From Pseudomonas vancouverensis (GTDB lineage: Bacteria > Pseudomonadota > Gammaproteobacteria > Pseudomonadales > Pseudomonadaceae): a DNA stretch of 64,000 nucleotides. Position numbers and translations under genes: made by a program. Below are positions 53,227 through 61,218 of the stretch, piece by piece. The first letter of the stretch is position 1. Each line of letters begins with the position of its first letter. The notes under the pieces were generated by a model, which worked only from the letters and a program-made list of their open reading frames with translations, was not told the DNA's origin and made no database searches. Location of the stretch: the NCBI RefSeq assembly GCF_004348895.1, contig NZ_RRZK01000024.1, forward strand, positions 1 through 64,000, in the 5' to 3' direction.

Positions 53227-54185
53227 CAGAGGGCGTTTCGCAGGCTGAGATTTTCCGGGTGCGGTTGCAGGTAGACCTGCTGCGCGATGTAGGGATCGGG
53301 GTGTAAGCGGAAGTGATGCTTGAGCAGGGTCAGGGGAACCACTAAGGGCACGAAGCCCTGATGGTATTGGCGGATGACGTGCTGCATCTCCACTTTGTCT
53401 GCGGCGCTGATGGCGCGTTTCAGGTAACCGCTGAGGTGTTGCAGGACATTGGTGTGGGTGCGACGGGTGGCGCATTTTTTCAGGGCCGCCATCAGCTCGC
53501 TGAAGTAGCGCGGGCCGAGCTCGTCGGGGGCGGTATCGCCCATGTTGCCCAGCAGGTGGCCGAGGGCTTTGTACTGCGCCGGGTCATGGGCCATCAGCAG
53601 GTACTTGTAGCGTGAGTGAAACTCGGTGAGGCCGCGGCGGGTCAGGCCCTGCCCGAGCAGTTGCTGCCAGGCGCTGTAGGCGTAGACGCGGGTCAGGAAG
53701 TTTTCCCGCAGCACTGGATCATTGAGGCGACCGTCTTCTTCGACCGGCAGGTCCGGATGCGAAGCGCAGAACGCCTGGGCATAGATGCCGCGACCGTCTG
53801 CGCTTACCGGAGCGCCGTTGGCGTGGTAGACCTTGACCCGCTCCAGGCCACAGGACGGCGATCTGTGCATGAAGATGTAACCGCAGATATCTACCAGATC
53901 GGTCGCCATCTTCCGGCCATAGTCAGCCAATGGCAGGGTGACATTAAGACTGGGGTCGACAGTGCCCACGGCTTCGGGGTGTTGTGCTGTGCCGGTCAGC
54001 CTGATGGGTTGACGCGGAACGCCCATGCCGATGGCAACTTCAGGACACACCGCGATGAAGTCAAAGTGCTCAGCGAGTGTGCGGCTGCACAGGCGCGATT
54101 CCTTGTGACCGCCGTTGTAGCGCACCTCGAAACCCATCAGGCAGGCGCTGATGGCGATTTTCGGCTTGGCAGGGGAATGGGCCAT
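53226..54185 (-). CDS. DUF523 and DUF1722 protein
   Basis: 319 aa. N-terminal DUF523 (KIAISACLMGFEVRYNGGHKES, with CSRTL, CPEVAIGMGVPRQPI and the cysteine in HRSPSCGLERVKV) and C-terminal DUF1722/YbgA domain (YSAWQQLL, EFHSRYKYLLMAHDPAQYKALGHLLGNM). YbgA lies beside the photolyase gene in E. coli as well, so the association with phr is broad. Function unknown; conserved cysteines could bind a metal or a cluster. First gene behind the operator region, with GAGGTG 5 nt before the ATG; overlaps the MerR gene by 1 nt (TGATG). Confidence 0.88.
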   Translation of the reverse strand: MAHSPAKPKIAISACLMGFEVRYNGGHKESRLCSRTLAEHFDFIAVCPEVAIGMGVPRQPIRLTGTAQHPEAVGTVDPSLNVTLPLADYGRKMATDLVDICGYIFMHRSPSCGLERVKVYHANGAPVSADGRGIYAQAFCASHPDLPVEEDGRLNDPVLRENFLTRVYAYSAWQQLLGQGLTRRGLTEFHSRYKYLLMAHDPAQYKALGHLLGNMGDTAPDELGPRYFSELMAALKKCATRRTHTNVLQHLSGYLKRAISAADKVEMQHVIRQYHQGFVPLVVPLTLLKHHFRLHPDPYIAQQVYLQPHPENLSLRNAL

Positions 54186-54194
54186 CGGAGCACC

Positions 54195-54254
54195 TCGAAT
54201 CTAAACTTGTACAGAAAGTTGAATCTGTACAACATGATTTCATCTTAGATTCGA
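54195..54254. promoter_or_regulatory. 10-bp perfect inverted repeat flanking the inner TGTACA operator
   Basis: TCGAATCTAA at 54195-54204 and TTAGATTCGA at 54245-54254 are exact inverted copies separated by 40 bp. The pair brackets the operator at 54208-54231 and extends the symmetry of the promoter region. In RNA, it could form a long hairpin. Confidence 0.6.
54208..54231. promoter_or_regulatory. TGTACA-N12-TGTACA operator, proximal
   Basis: Exact TGTACA hexamers at 54208-54213 and 54226-54231 with 12 bp between them. It lies between the predicted -10 and the start codon of the DUF523 gene, so a bound repressor would block initiation. The spacing matches the class II LitR (PplR) consensus as I remember it. 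Confidence 0.8.
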
Positions 54255-54269
54255 AGCTGTACAAGTCAA
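54242..54269 (-). promoter_or_regulatory. predicted promoter of the phrB operon
   Basis: On the minus strand TTGACT (54269-54264) as -35 and TAAGAT (54247-54242) as -10, 16 bp apart. The -35 lies in the spacer of the distal operator. Matches are 5/6 and 4/6 to the sigma-70 consensus. Weak support without transcript data. Confidence 0.5.
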
Positions 54270-54281
54270 TTTTTTTGTACA
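54258..54281. promoter_or_regulatory. TGTACA-N12-TGTACA operator, distal, covering the -35
   Basis: Exact TGTACA hexamers at 54258-54263 and 54276-54281, again with 12 bp between them. The centre is exactly 50 bp from the centre of the proximal operator. The -35 hexamer TTGACT (minus strand) is inside the spacer, an arrangement expected for repression. Confidence 0.8.
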
Positions 54282-54333
54282 GGTTTTCTGGCGGGCTGCT
54301 GTCCATGGCGACAGCAGCATGGGTTTTGCACGG

Positions 54334-55320
54334 TTACTGCAAGTGTTGGTGCAGGCGGCGGGCAGCCTCTTGGCCACTGAGCCATGCGCCTTCGACGCGG
54401 CCGGACAGGCACCAGTCGCCACAGGCATACAGGCCGAGATCAGCATCGGCGAGCGTGCCCCATTCATGACTGCTGGCAGGTCGGGCATAGAGCCAGCGAT
54501 GGGCGACACTGAAGCTCGGTGCCGGCATGGAATCGTGCAGCAGTTCGGCAAAAGCGCCGTGCAGTTGTTCGATCACGGCTTCCTTGGACAGGTCGATGTG
54601 CTGCCGGCTCCAGGCGCTGGTGGCGTGCAGTACCCAAGTGTCCAGGGTGTTGTCGCGCCCGGGTTTGCTGCGATTGCGCGCCAGCCAGTCCAGTGGGCTG
54701 TCCTGCACGAAGCAGCCCTCCATCGGGGTGTCCAGCGGGGTCTCGAAGGCGAGAGCAATGGCCCAGGTCGGGTCCATTTTCACGCCGGCGGCAGCACCGG
54801 CCAGCTTGGGTGCCGAGGCCAGCAGGGCGGTGGCCTGCGGCGCGGGCGTGGCGATGACGACATGGCTGTACGGGCCGTGGGTGAACCCTTCGGCATCCTG
54901 CAGATGCCAATGCTCTTCACCGCGATAGACCTCGGTGATCCGGCAGGAAAAATGCACTTCGAGATTGCCGAGCAGCGCACGGGTGATGGCGCTCATGCGT
55001 GGCGTGCCGACCCAGCGGGTTTGTTCGTCCGGCGACAGGTTGAGCTGGCCGCCCTGATAGGTGTACAGCTGCGGTGCCCACTCGGCGACCCAGCCGTTGG
55101 CTTGCCAGCGTTGTACTTCAGTGACAAAACGGCGGTCGCGGGCGGTGAAGTATTGTGCCCCCATGTCCAGGGCGCCGGCATCGCTGTGCTTGCTCGACAT
55201 GCGCCCGCCACTGCCGCGGCTTTTATCGAAAAGTTGAACGGTGTACCCGAGGTCTGTCAGGGCCTGGGCCGCGGAAAGTCCGGCAATGCCGGTGCCGATG
55301 ATTGCGATAGGTACAGTCAT
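54334..55320 (-). CDS. renalase-like NAD(P)/FAD oxidoreductase
   Basis: 328 aa. N-terminal IAIIGTGIAGLSAAQALTDLGYTVQLFDKSRGSGGRMSSKH and C-terminal LYACGDWCLSGRVEGAWLSGQEAARRL form the FAD site, as in bacterial renalase of P. syringae-type species, which oxidises isomeric dihydro-NAD(P)H that inhibits dehydrogenases. That activity is an inference here. It is separate from the phrB operon (convergent distance: it ends 53 bp upstream of the operator) and has its own TGTACA half-sites upstream. Confidence 0.85.
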   Translation of the reverse strand: MTVPIAIIGTGIAGLSAAQALTDLGYTVQLFDKSRGSGGRMSSKHSDAGALDMGAQYFTARDRRFVTEVQRWQANGWVAEWAPQLYTYQGGQLNLSPDEQTRWVGTPRMSAITRALLGNLEVHFSCRITEVYRGEEHWHLQDAEGFTHGPYSHVVIATPAPQATALLASAPKLAGAAAGVKMDPTWAIALAFETPLDTPMEGCFVQDSPLDWLARNRSKPGRDNTLDTWVLHATSAWSRQHIDLSKEAVIEQLHGAFAELLHDSMPAPSFSVAHRWLYARPASSHEWGTLADADLGLYACGDWCLSGRVEGAWLSGQEAARRLHQHLQ

Positions 55321-55341
55321 TAGGGGCCTCGTTTACCTGTC

Positions 55342-55392
55342 TGTACAGACTACGCCGGGGGTCAAACCTGTACAATATTGTTTTTTGGTATA
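55342..55392. promoter_or_regulatory. TGTACA half-sites between the renalase-like and TIGR01777 genes
   Basis: Exact TGTACA at 55342-55347 and 55369-55374. The second has a degenerate partner, GGTATA, 12 bp further (55387-55392; one mismatch to TGTATA). On the minus strand TTGACC at 55365-55360 lies between the two hexamers and could be the -35 of the renalase-like gene. Weaker than the operators at 54208 and 54258. Confidence 0.55.
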
Positions 55393-55517
55393 ACTTTTAG
55401 CGTTCTCGTTCTGACGGCTTGGCCTATTGTTAACCATAGCGCCTGATCGATACCAAAGATCCCTGCTTATAAAAATAGACTAGCGGATAAGGTAAAACGC
55501 CACGCGAGGAACAAGTC

Positions 55518-56420
55518 ATGCACATATTGCTGACCGGCGGTACTGGTTTGATAGGACGTCAGCTCTGTCGACTCTGGTTGGGCCAGGGACATCGCCTGAC
55601 GGTCTGGAGTCGCAAGCCGGAAAAAGTCGCAAGCATATGTGGGGCGCAGGTGCGCGGGATTGCTCGCCTGGAAGACTTGGGGCAGGACGCCGTCGACGCA
55701 GTCATCAACCTCGCCGGGGCACCGATTGCCGACCGACCCTGGACGCACAAACGCAAAGCCCTGTTGTGGAGTAGCCGCATCAAATTGACGGAAACCCTGC
55801 TGGCCTGGCTCGAAAGCCGCGAACAAAAGCCGCAGGTGTTGCTCTCAGGTTCCGCGGTGGGATGGTATGGCGACGGTGGCGAGCGTGAGTTGACCGAGGA
55901 CTCTGCGCCCGTCAGCGAAGATTTTGCCAGCCAGTTGTGCATTGCCTGGGAAGAAACCGCACAGCGCGCCGAGACCTTGGGCATTCGTGTGGTGTTGGTG
56001 CGTACCGGGTTGGTGCTATCGGCGGAGGGCGGCTTTTTGTCGCGGCTGTTGCTGCCGTTCAAACTGGGGTTGGGAGGGCCGATCGGCAACGGCCGGCAAT
56101 GGATGCCGTGGATTCATATCGAGGATCAAATCGCCCTGATTGATTTTCTCCTGCAGCGCAATGACGCCGCCGGTCCCTATAATGCCTGCGCGCCGCAACC
56201 GGTGCGCAATCGTGAGTTTGCCAAGACACTGGGCAGCGTGTTGCATCGCCCGGCGTTCATGCCGATGCCCGCCCTGGCGCTGAAGGCGGGGCTGGGCGAG
56301 TTGTCATTGTTGTTGCTGGGGGGGCAGCGGGCCACGCCGGTGCGCTTGTTGAAAGCCGGTTTCACCTTCCGGTTCACGGATTTACGAGCGGCTTTGGACG
56401 ACTTGTCCAGCCGCCTTTGA
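55518..56420 (+). CDS. TIGR01777 family epimerase-like protein (YfcH)
   Basis: 300 aa, extended-SDR fold: HILLTGGTGLIGRQLCRLW nucleotide loop, INLAGAPIADRPW, GSAVGWYGDGGERELTED and the C-terminal DUF1731 (PMPALALKAGLGELSLLLLGGQRATPVRLLKAGFTF). Starts at ATG behind GAGGAAC. Reaction unknown. Divergent from the renalase-like gene across the TGTACA region and 13 nt upstream of hemH. Confidence 0.88.
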   Translation: MHILLTGGTGLIGRQLCRLWLGQGHRLTVWSRKPEKVASICGAQVRGIARLEDLGQDAVDAVINLAGAPIADRPWTHKRKALLWSSRIKLTETLLAWLESREQKPQVLLSGSAVGWYGDGGERELTEDSAPVSEDFASQLCIAWEETAQRAETLGIRVVLVRTGLVLSAEGGFLSRLLLPFKLGLGGPIGNGRQWMPWIHIEDQIALIDFLLQRNDAAGPYNACAPQPVRNREFAKTLGSVLHRPAFMPMPALALKAGLGELSLLLLGGQRATPVRLLKAGFTFRFTDLRAALDDLSSRL

Positions 56421-56433
56421 AATAGGACGTTGC

Positions 56434-57456
56434 ATGACCGATCACGCGTTGCTTCTGGTCAACCTGGGCTCACCTGCCTCCACCTCGGTGGCGGATGTGC
56501 GCAGTTACCTCAATCAATTTCTGATGGACCCTTACGTGATTGACCTGCCGTGGCCGGTGCGACGGTTGCTGGTGTCGCTGATCCTGATCAAGCGCCCCGA
56601 GCAGTCGGCCCATGCCTATGCCTCGATCTGGTGGGACGAGGGTTCGCCGCTGGTGGTGCTCAGCCGTCGCTTGCAGCAGGCCATGACCCGCCAATGGCCT
56701 CACGGACCGGTCGAATTGGCCATGCGTTACGGTGAGCCGTCGATTGAATCGACCCTGGTGCGCATGGCTGCGGCAGGGCACAAGCGCATTACCTTGGCGC
56801 CGCTGTACCCGCAGTTCGCCGACAGCACCACGACCACGGTGATTGAAGAAGCCAAGCGCGTGTTGCGGGAGAAGAAACTCGACGTCCAGTTGTCGGTGCT
56901 TCAGCCGTTCTATGACCAGCCTGAATACATTGATGCATTGGTGGCGACGACCCAACCGTATCTGGAACAGGACTTCGATCACTTGCTGATGAGTTTTCAC
57001 GGCTTGCCGGAGCGGCATTTGAAAAAGCTCAACCCCGGTCACAGCTTTGACGGTGGTGGTGATTGTTGCGCGGGTGCGCCGCCGGAAGTGGTTGCCACCT
57101 GTTATCGCGGCCAGTGCCTGCGCACCGCCGCACAGTTCGCCAAGCGCATGGGCTTGCCCGACGGCAAGTGGTCAGTGTCGTTCCAGTCACGCCTGGGACG
57201 GGCCAAGTGGATTGAACCCTACACCGAGGCGCGCCTCGACGAGTTGGCCAAAAGCGGCGTGAAGAAGATTCTGGTGATGTGCCCGGCGTTCGTCGCCGAT
57301 TGCATCGAGACACTGGAAGAGATCGGTGATCGCGGCAAGGAGCAGTTCCGCGAAGCGGGAGGCGAGGAATTGGTACTGGTGCCATGCCTCAACGATGATG
57401 CGCATTGGGCGAAGGCGTTGGCAACCTTGTGTGAAAGGGCGCCATTGGCATTGTAA
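56434..57456 (+). CDS. hemH: ferrochelatase
   Basis: 340 aa, inserts Fe(II) into protoporphyrin IX. MSFHGLPERH holds the catalytic His; a GDCCAGAPPEVVATCYRGQC cysteine-rich segment is typical of many proteobacterial enzymes. Starts behind AGGACG and follows the TIGR01777 gene by 13 nt, so the two are co-transcribed and hemH may share the TGTACA control. Confidence 0.95.
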   Translation: MTDHALLLVNLGSPASTSVADVRSYLNQFLMDPYVIDLPWPVRRLLVSLILIKRPEQSAHAYASIWWDEGSPLVVLSRRLQQAMTRQWPHGPVELAMRYGEPSIESTLVRMAAAGHKRITLAPLYPQFADSTTTTVIEEAKRVLREKKLDVQLSVLQPFYDQPEYIDALVATTQPYLEQDFDHLLMSFHGLPERHLKKLNPGHSFDGGGDCCAGAPPEVVATCYRGQCLRTAAQFAKRMGLPDGKWSVSFQSRLGRAKWIEPYTEARLDELAKSGVKKILVMCPAFVADCIETLEEIGDRGKEQFREAGGEELVLVPCLNDDAHWAKALATLCERAPLAL

Positions 57457-57466
57457 AAACACAAAC

Positions 57467-57593
57467 TGTGGCGAGGGAGCTTGTCGAATCGTCGCACCGT
57501 CCCGCTGGGTCGCGAAGCGGCCCCAAAATCTTGCAGTCGATGAAGATTTTGTGAGCGCTGCGCACTCAAGCGGGAGCAAGCTCCCTCGCCACG
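57467..57593. repeat. GTGGCGAGGGAGC palindromic element, first copy (with insertion)
   Basis: Outer arms GTGGCGAGGGAGCTTG and CAAGCTCCCTCGCCAC bracket about 95 bp containing CGAAGCGGCCCCAAAATCTTG and GTGAGCGCTGCGCACTC. Its reverse complement aligns with the copy at 61219-61313 except for extra sequence. It lies between hemH and uraA 3' ends. Confidence 0.85.
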
Positions 57594-57611
57594 AGTAAAC
57601 CACGTGATTTT

Positions 57612-58886
57612 TTAGATCAGCGGATCATCCGCCTTCTTGTGCTTCCAGCCGTCGTTGCCCGGCAGCAACAGATTCAGACCGATCGCCACCACCGCGCACA
57701 GCGCAATGCCTTTGAGGCCGAAATCGTCCGGCCCGGTACCGGTGCCGATCAGTACGCCACCGATGCCGAACACCAGGGTCACCGATACGATCACCAGGTT
57801 GCGCGCCTCGCCCAGATCGATCTTGTGACGGATCAGGGTGTTCATCCCCACCGCCGCGATCGAACCGAACAACAGGCAGAGAATCCCGCCCATCACCGGC
57901 ACCGGAATGCTTTGCAGCAGGGCGCCGAACTTGCCGATGAACGCCAGGCTGATGGCGAAGATCGCCGCCCAGGTCATGATTTTCGGGTTGTAGTTCTTGG
58001 TCAGCATCACCGCGCCAGTCACTTCGGCGTAGGTAGTGTTAGGTGGACCGCCGAACAGTCCGGCCGCCGTGGTGGCAATGCCGTCGCCGAGCAGGGTGCG
58101 GTGCAGGCCCGGTTTCTTCAGGTAGTCGCGACCGGTCACACTGCCCACGGCAATCACGCCGCCGATGTGTTCGATCGCTGGGGCCAGGGCCACCGGAACG
58201 ATGAACAGGATGGCCTGCCAGTTGAACTCCGGTGCGGTGAAGTTCGGTATGGCGAACCAGGGGGCCGCGGCGATTTTTGCGGTATCGACCACGCCGAAGT
58301 AGAACGACATGCCGAAACCGACCAGCACGCCGGAAATGATCGGCACCAGGCGGAAAATGCCTTTGCCGAACACGGCGACGATCAGGGTGGTCAGCAGTGC
58401 CGGCATCGAAATCATCATCGCGGTCTGATAATGAATCAGCTCGCTACCGTCGCCGGCCTTGCCCATCGCCATGTTGGCGGCAATCGGCGCCATGGCCAGG
58501 CCGATGGAGATGATCACCGGGCCAATCACCACGGGCGGCAGCATGCGGTCGATGAAACCGGTGCCCTTGATCTTCACCGCCAGGCCCATGAAGGTGTAGA
58601 CGAAGCCCGCCGCCATCACACCGCCCATGGTCGCGGCCAGGCCGAACTGGCCCTTGGCGAGAATGATCGGGGTGATGAAGGCAAAGCTCGAGGCCAGGAA
58701 CACCGGCACCTGACGCCCGGTGACGACCTGGAACAGGATCGTGCCCAAACCGGCCGTGAACAGCGCGACGTTGGGGTCAAGTCCGGTGATCAGTGGCATC
58801 AGTACCAGGGCGCCGAAAGCCACGAACAGCATCTGTGCGCCCGACAGCACCGTGCGCCAGAGCGGATCGTTGAACTCATCCTGCAT
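57612..58886 (-). CDS. uraA: uracil permease
   Basis: 424 aa from ATG 58886 (MQDEFNDPLWRTVLSGAQMLFVAFGALVLMPLITG); a GTG at 58892 overlaps the upp stop. Nucleobase:cation symporter-2 family with 14 hydrophobic segments and conserved PAIEHIGGVIAVGSVTGRD and FGGPPNTTYAEVTGAV. Transports uracil for salvage by upp; directly downstream of it. Confidence 0.94.
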   Translation of the reverse strand: MQDEFNDPLWRTVLSGAQMLFVAFGALVLMPLITGLDPNVALFTAGLGTILFQVVTGRQVPVFLASSFAFITPIILAKGQFGLAATMGGVMAAGFVYTFMGLAVKIKGTGFIDRMLPPVVIGPVIISIGLAMAPIAANMAMGKAGDGSELIHYQTAMMISMPALLTTLIVAVFGKGIFRLVPIISGVLVGFGMSFYFGVVDTAKIAAAPWFAIPNFTAPEFNWQAILFIVPVALAPAIEHIGGVIAVGSVTGRDYLKKPGLHRTLLGDGIATTAAGLFGGPPNTTYAEVTGAVMLTKNYNPKIMTWAAIFAISLAFIGKFGALLQSIPVPVMGGILCLLFGSIAAVGMNTLIRHKIDLGEARNLVIVSVTLVFGIGGVLIGTGTGPDDFGLKGIALCAVVAIGLNLLLPGNDGWKHKKADDPLI

Positions 58887-58888
58887 GG

Positions 58889-59527
58889 TCACGCGTCCTT
58901 CTGCTTGGTGCCGAAGATCTTGTCACCGGCGTCGCCCAGACCCGGGATGATGTAACCGTGCTCGTTGAGCTTCTGATCGATGGACGCGGTGTAGATGATC
59001 ACATCCGGGTGTGCCTTCTCGACCACCGCGATGCCTTCCGGCGCGGCGACCAGCACCATGGCGCGGATGTCCTTGCAGCCGGCCTTTTTCAGCAAGTCGA
59101 TGGTGGCAACCATCGAACCGCCGGTGGCGAGCATCGGGTCGATGATCATGGCCAACCGTTCGTCGATTTCCGGTACCAGTTTTTCGAGGTAGGTGTGGGC
59201 TTCGAGGGTTTCCTCGTTGCGGGCAACGCCCACGGCGCTGACCTTGGCGCCCGGAATCAGGCTGAGTACACCTTCAAGCATGCCGATGCCGGCACGCAGG
59301 ATCGGGACTACAGTAATCTTCTTGCCGGCGATTTTCTCGACCGACACAGTGCCGCACCAACCGTCTATATCGTAGGTTTCCAGCGGCAGGTCTTTGGTGG
59401 CTTCATAGGTCAACAGGGCACCGACTTCCTGAGCGAGCTCGCGGAAATTCTTGGTGCTGATGTCTGCACGGCGCATAAGGCCAAGTTTATGACGGATCAG
59501 CGGATGGCGGATCTCATGGATGGGCAT
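58889..59527 (-). CDS. upp: uracil phosphoribosyltransferase
   Basis: 212 aa. PRPP loop MIIDPMLATGGSMVATI and the uracil-binding tail YIIPGLGDAGDKIFGTK are intact. Converts uracil and PRPP to UMP. Co-transcribed with uraA and divergent from hpt across a 164-bp gap. Confidence 0.96.
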   Translation of the reverse strand: MPIHEIRHPLIRHKLGLMRRADISTKNFRELAQEVGALLTYEATKDLPLETYDIDGWCGTVSVEKIAGKKITVVPILRAGIGMLEGVLSLIPGAKVSAVGVARNEETLEAHTYLEKLVPEIDERLAMIIDPMLATGGSMVATIDLLKKAGCKDIRAMVLVAAPEGIAVVEKAHPDVIIYTASIDQKLNEHGYIIPGLGDAGDKIFGTKQKDA

Positions 59528-59691
59528 GGGGAATGGCTCCGGCAGCAGGCAAAAAAACCGGCCTAGATTAATCTATCCGAGGGTGTTGTCCTATAGACAT
59601 ACAGTACGTTAGTCCACAAACGCTTGATCTGGCCGTTCGGGATGCGTACCTTTGCTCGCTTTTCCGAATCCGTCCCCCCTTGGAGAGCACC

Positions 59692-60249
59692 ATGTCCGCT
59701 GATCTCGAGCATATCCGTCAAATCATGCGAGAGGCTGACTGCCTGTACACCGAAGCTGAAGTCGAAGCGGCCATCGCCCGCGTCGGTGCACAAATCAACG
59801 ATCAACTGGCGGACAGCAACCCGGTGGTCTTCTGTGTGATGAACGGTGGGCTGATTTTCTCTGGCAAACTGCTGACTCACCTGCAGTTCCCGCTGGAAGC
59901 GTCCTACCTGCACGCCACCCGCTATCGCAACGAAACCAGCGGCGGCGAGCTCTTCTGGAAAGCCAAGCCGGAAATCTCGTTCATCGACCGTGACGTGCTG
60001 ATCATTGACGACATTCTCGATGAAGGCCACACCCTGGGCGCGATCATCGATTTCTGCAAACACGCCGGCGCGCGCAAGGTGCACACCGCCGTGTTGATCG
60101 ACAAGGACCACGACCGTAAGGCACGCCCGGACCTGAAGGCCGATTTCGTCGGTCTGCCGTGCATTGACCGCTACATCTTCGGTTACGGCATGGACTACAA
60201 AGGTTACTGGCGTAACGCCAACGGGATTTTTGCCGTTAAAGGCATGTAA
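59692..60249 (+). CDS. hpt: hypoxanthine-guanine phosphoribosyltransferase
   Basis: 185 aa from ATG 59692 behind GGAGAG. PRPP motif VLIIDDILDEGHTLGA and the catalytic loop region of the type I PRTases (NGGLIFSGKLLTHL, ATRYRNETSGG). Salvages hypoxanthine and guanine. Divergent from upp. Confidence 0.93.
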   Translation: MSADLEHIRQIMREADCLYTEAEVEAAIARVGAQINDQLADSNPVVFCVMNGGLIFSGKLLTHLQFPLEASYLHATRYRNETSGGELFWKAKPEISFIDRDVLIIDDILDEGHTLGAIIDFCKHAGARKVHTAVLIDKDHDRKARPDLKADFVGLPCIDRYIFGYGMDYKGYWRNANGIFAVKGM

Positions 60250-60269
60250 TTTCCGACAAGTCCGATCTC

Positions 60270-60299
60270 TGTGGGAGCTAGCCTGCTCGCTCCCACAGT
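60270..60299. repeat. REP-like hairpin after hpt
   Basis: TGTGGGAGC-TAGCCTGCT-CGCTCCCACA forms a 9-bp stem. It resembles one REP half collapsed onto an inverted end, and may terminate hpt weakly. Confidence 0.7.
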
Positions 60300-60368
60300 A
60301 GATTTGTATGTGCTGATTCATCCGCGATACCCGTGCTAGAGTGCCCGGCCCCGAATCCGGAGCCTGTC

Positions 60369-60848
60369 ATGAGCCTGTCTATCCGCGCCTGCGCTGCCCT
60401 GTTGCTGACCCTCAGCCTGCCGCTGGCCGCCGCGCCAATGCACAGTCAGTTCCTCCCGCCGGACGATCTGACCCTGCGAGATGCCGAGCCGGAGCAGCAG
60501 CAACTGATGCAGGTCACTGACTATTCGGTGGTGGTCGGAGCGCAACGTCAGTCCAATCAACAGCCGATTCCGGTTACTTCACCGCTGATGATCCGCCTCA
60601 AAGGCAAGTCCCTGAACAAGGGCGCGACGATCAATCAGGTGCTGGTCAGTTTTGATGGCGAAAGCAAAAGCCTGAAAAAACCGCTCTTCGACGACAAAAG
60701 CAAAACCCTCACGCTCTTCTACCCGCTGGCGCAATACCGGGTAGTCATCGATCTGCTGCGCAACGATACCGTCTACGTGCAGTTCCTCAGCTACGCCAAT
60801 GGCCACATCTGGGCCGATTTGCACACCGGCAGCGTGCGCGCGCGTTGA
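60369..60848 (+). CDS. secreted DUF2057-like protein
   Basis: 159 aa from ATG 60369 (MSLSIRACAALLLTLSLPLAAAPMHSQFLPPD). Sec signal of about 23 residues; the mature part is short, charged and ends in DLHTGSVRAR. Similar to the DUF2057/YccT type of periplasmic protein, but I am not certain of the family. Function unknown. Confidence 0.75.
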   Translation: MSLSIRACAALLLTLSLPLAAAPMHSQFLPPDDLTLRDAEPEQQQLMQVTDYSVVVGAQRQSNQQPIPVTSPLMIRLKGKSLNKGATINQVLVSFDGESKSLKKPLFDDKSKTLTLFYPLAQYRVVIDLLRNDTVYVQFLSYANGHIWADLHTGSVRAR

Positions 60849-60911
60849 GCCTTGAGCCCACGCAGGGGTAAACTGCCGGCCCCGTGTAATGTCTGCGAGC
60901 TGGAGTCGGCA

Positions 60912-61199
60912 ATGCGTAAAGATAAGAAACAAGTGATTGGTGACGAGATCGGCGATGAGCAGATCAAGTTGTTCCTCGATTTCGAACCGGTCGACGCGAC
61001 TTCTCCGTCCCTGCACAAACTGATCAAGGCCTACCGTGGCCTGCGTATCGACGATTTCGAGCGCTTCCTGACCTTCTTCGTCGAAGCCGGTTTTGACGTG
61101 GATGGCAAGGATGAACAGGGCAAGACCTTCGTTGACCTGATCCAGGATCAGCGCAACGCCCCGGATTACATCGAGCTGATCCAGAAGGCTCGCGGTTGA
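60912..61199 (+). CDS. PA4642-family small conserved protein
   Basis: 95 aa from ATG 60912 (MRKDKKQVIGDEIGDEQIKLFLDFEP); the reading from 60852 adds 20 unlikely residues. Helical, charged, no signal peptide. Conserved next to mqo in Pseudomonas. Function unknown. Confidence 0.82.
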   Translation: MRKDKKQVIGDEIGDEQIKLFLDFEPVDATSPSLHKLIKAYRGLRIDDFERFLTFFVEAGFDVDGKDEQGKTFVDLIQDQRNAPDYIELIQKARG

Positions 61200-61218
61200 G
61201 GTCAGGCGCCCCTGTATT

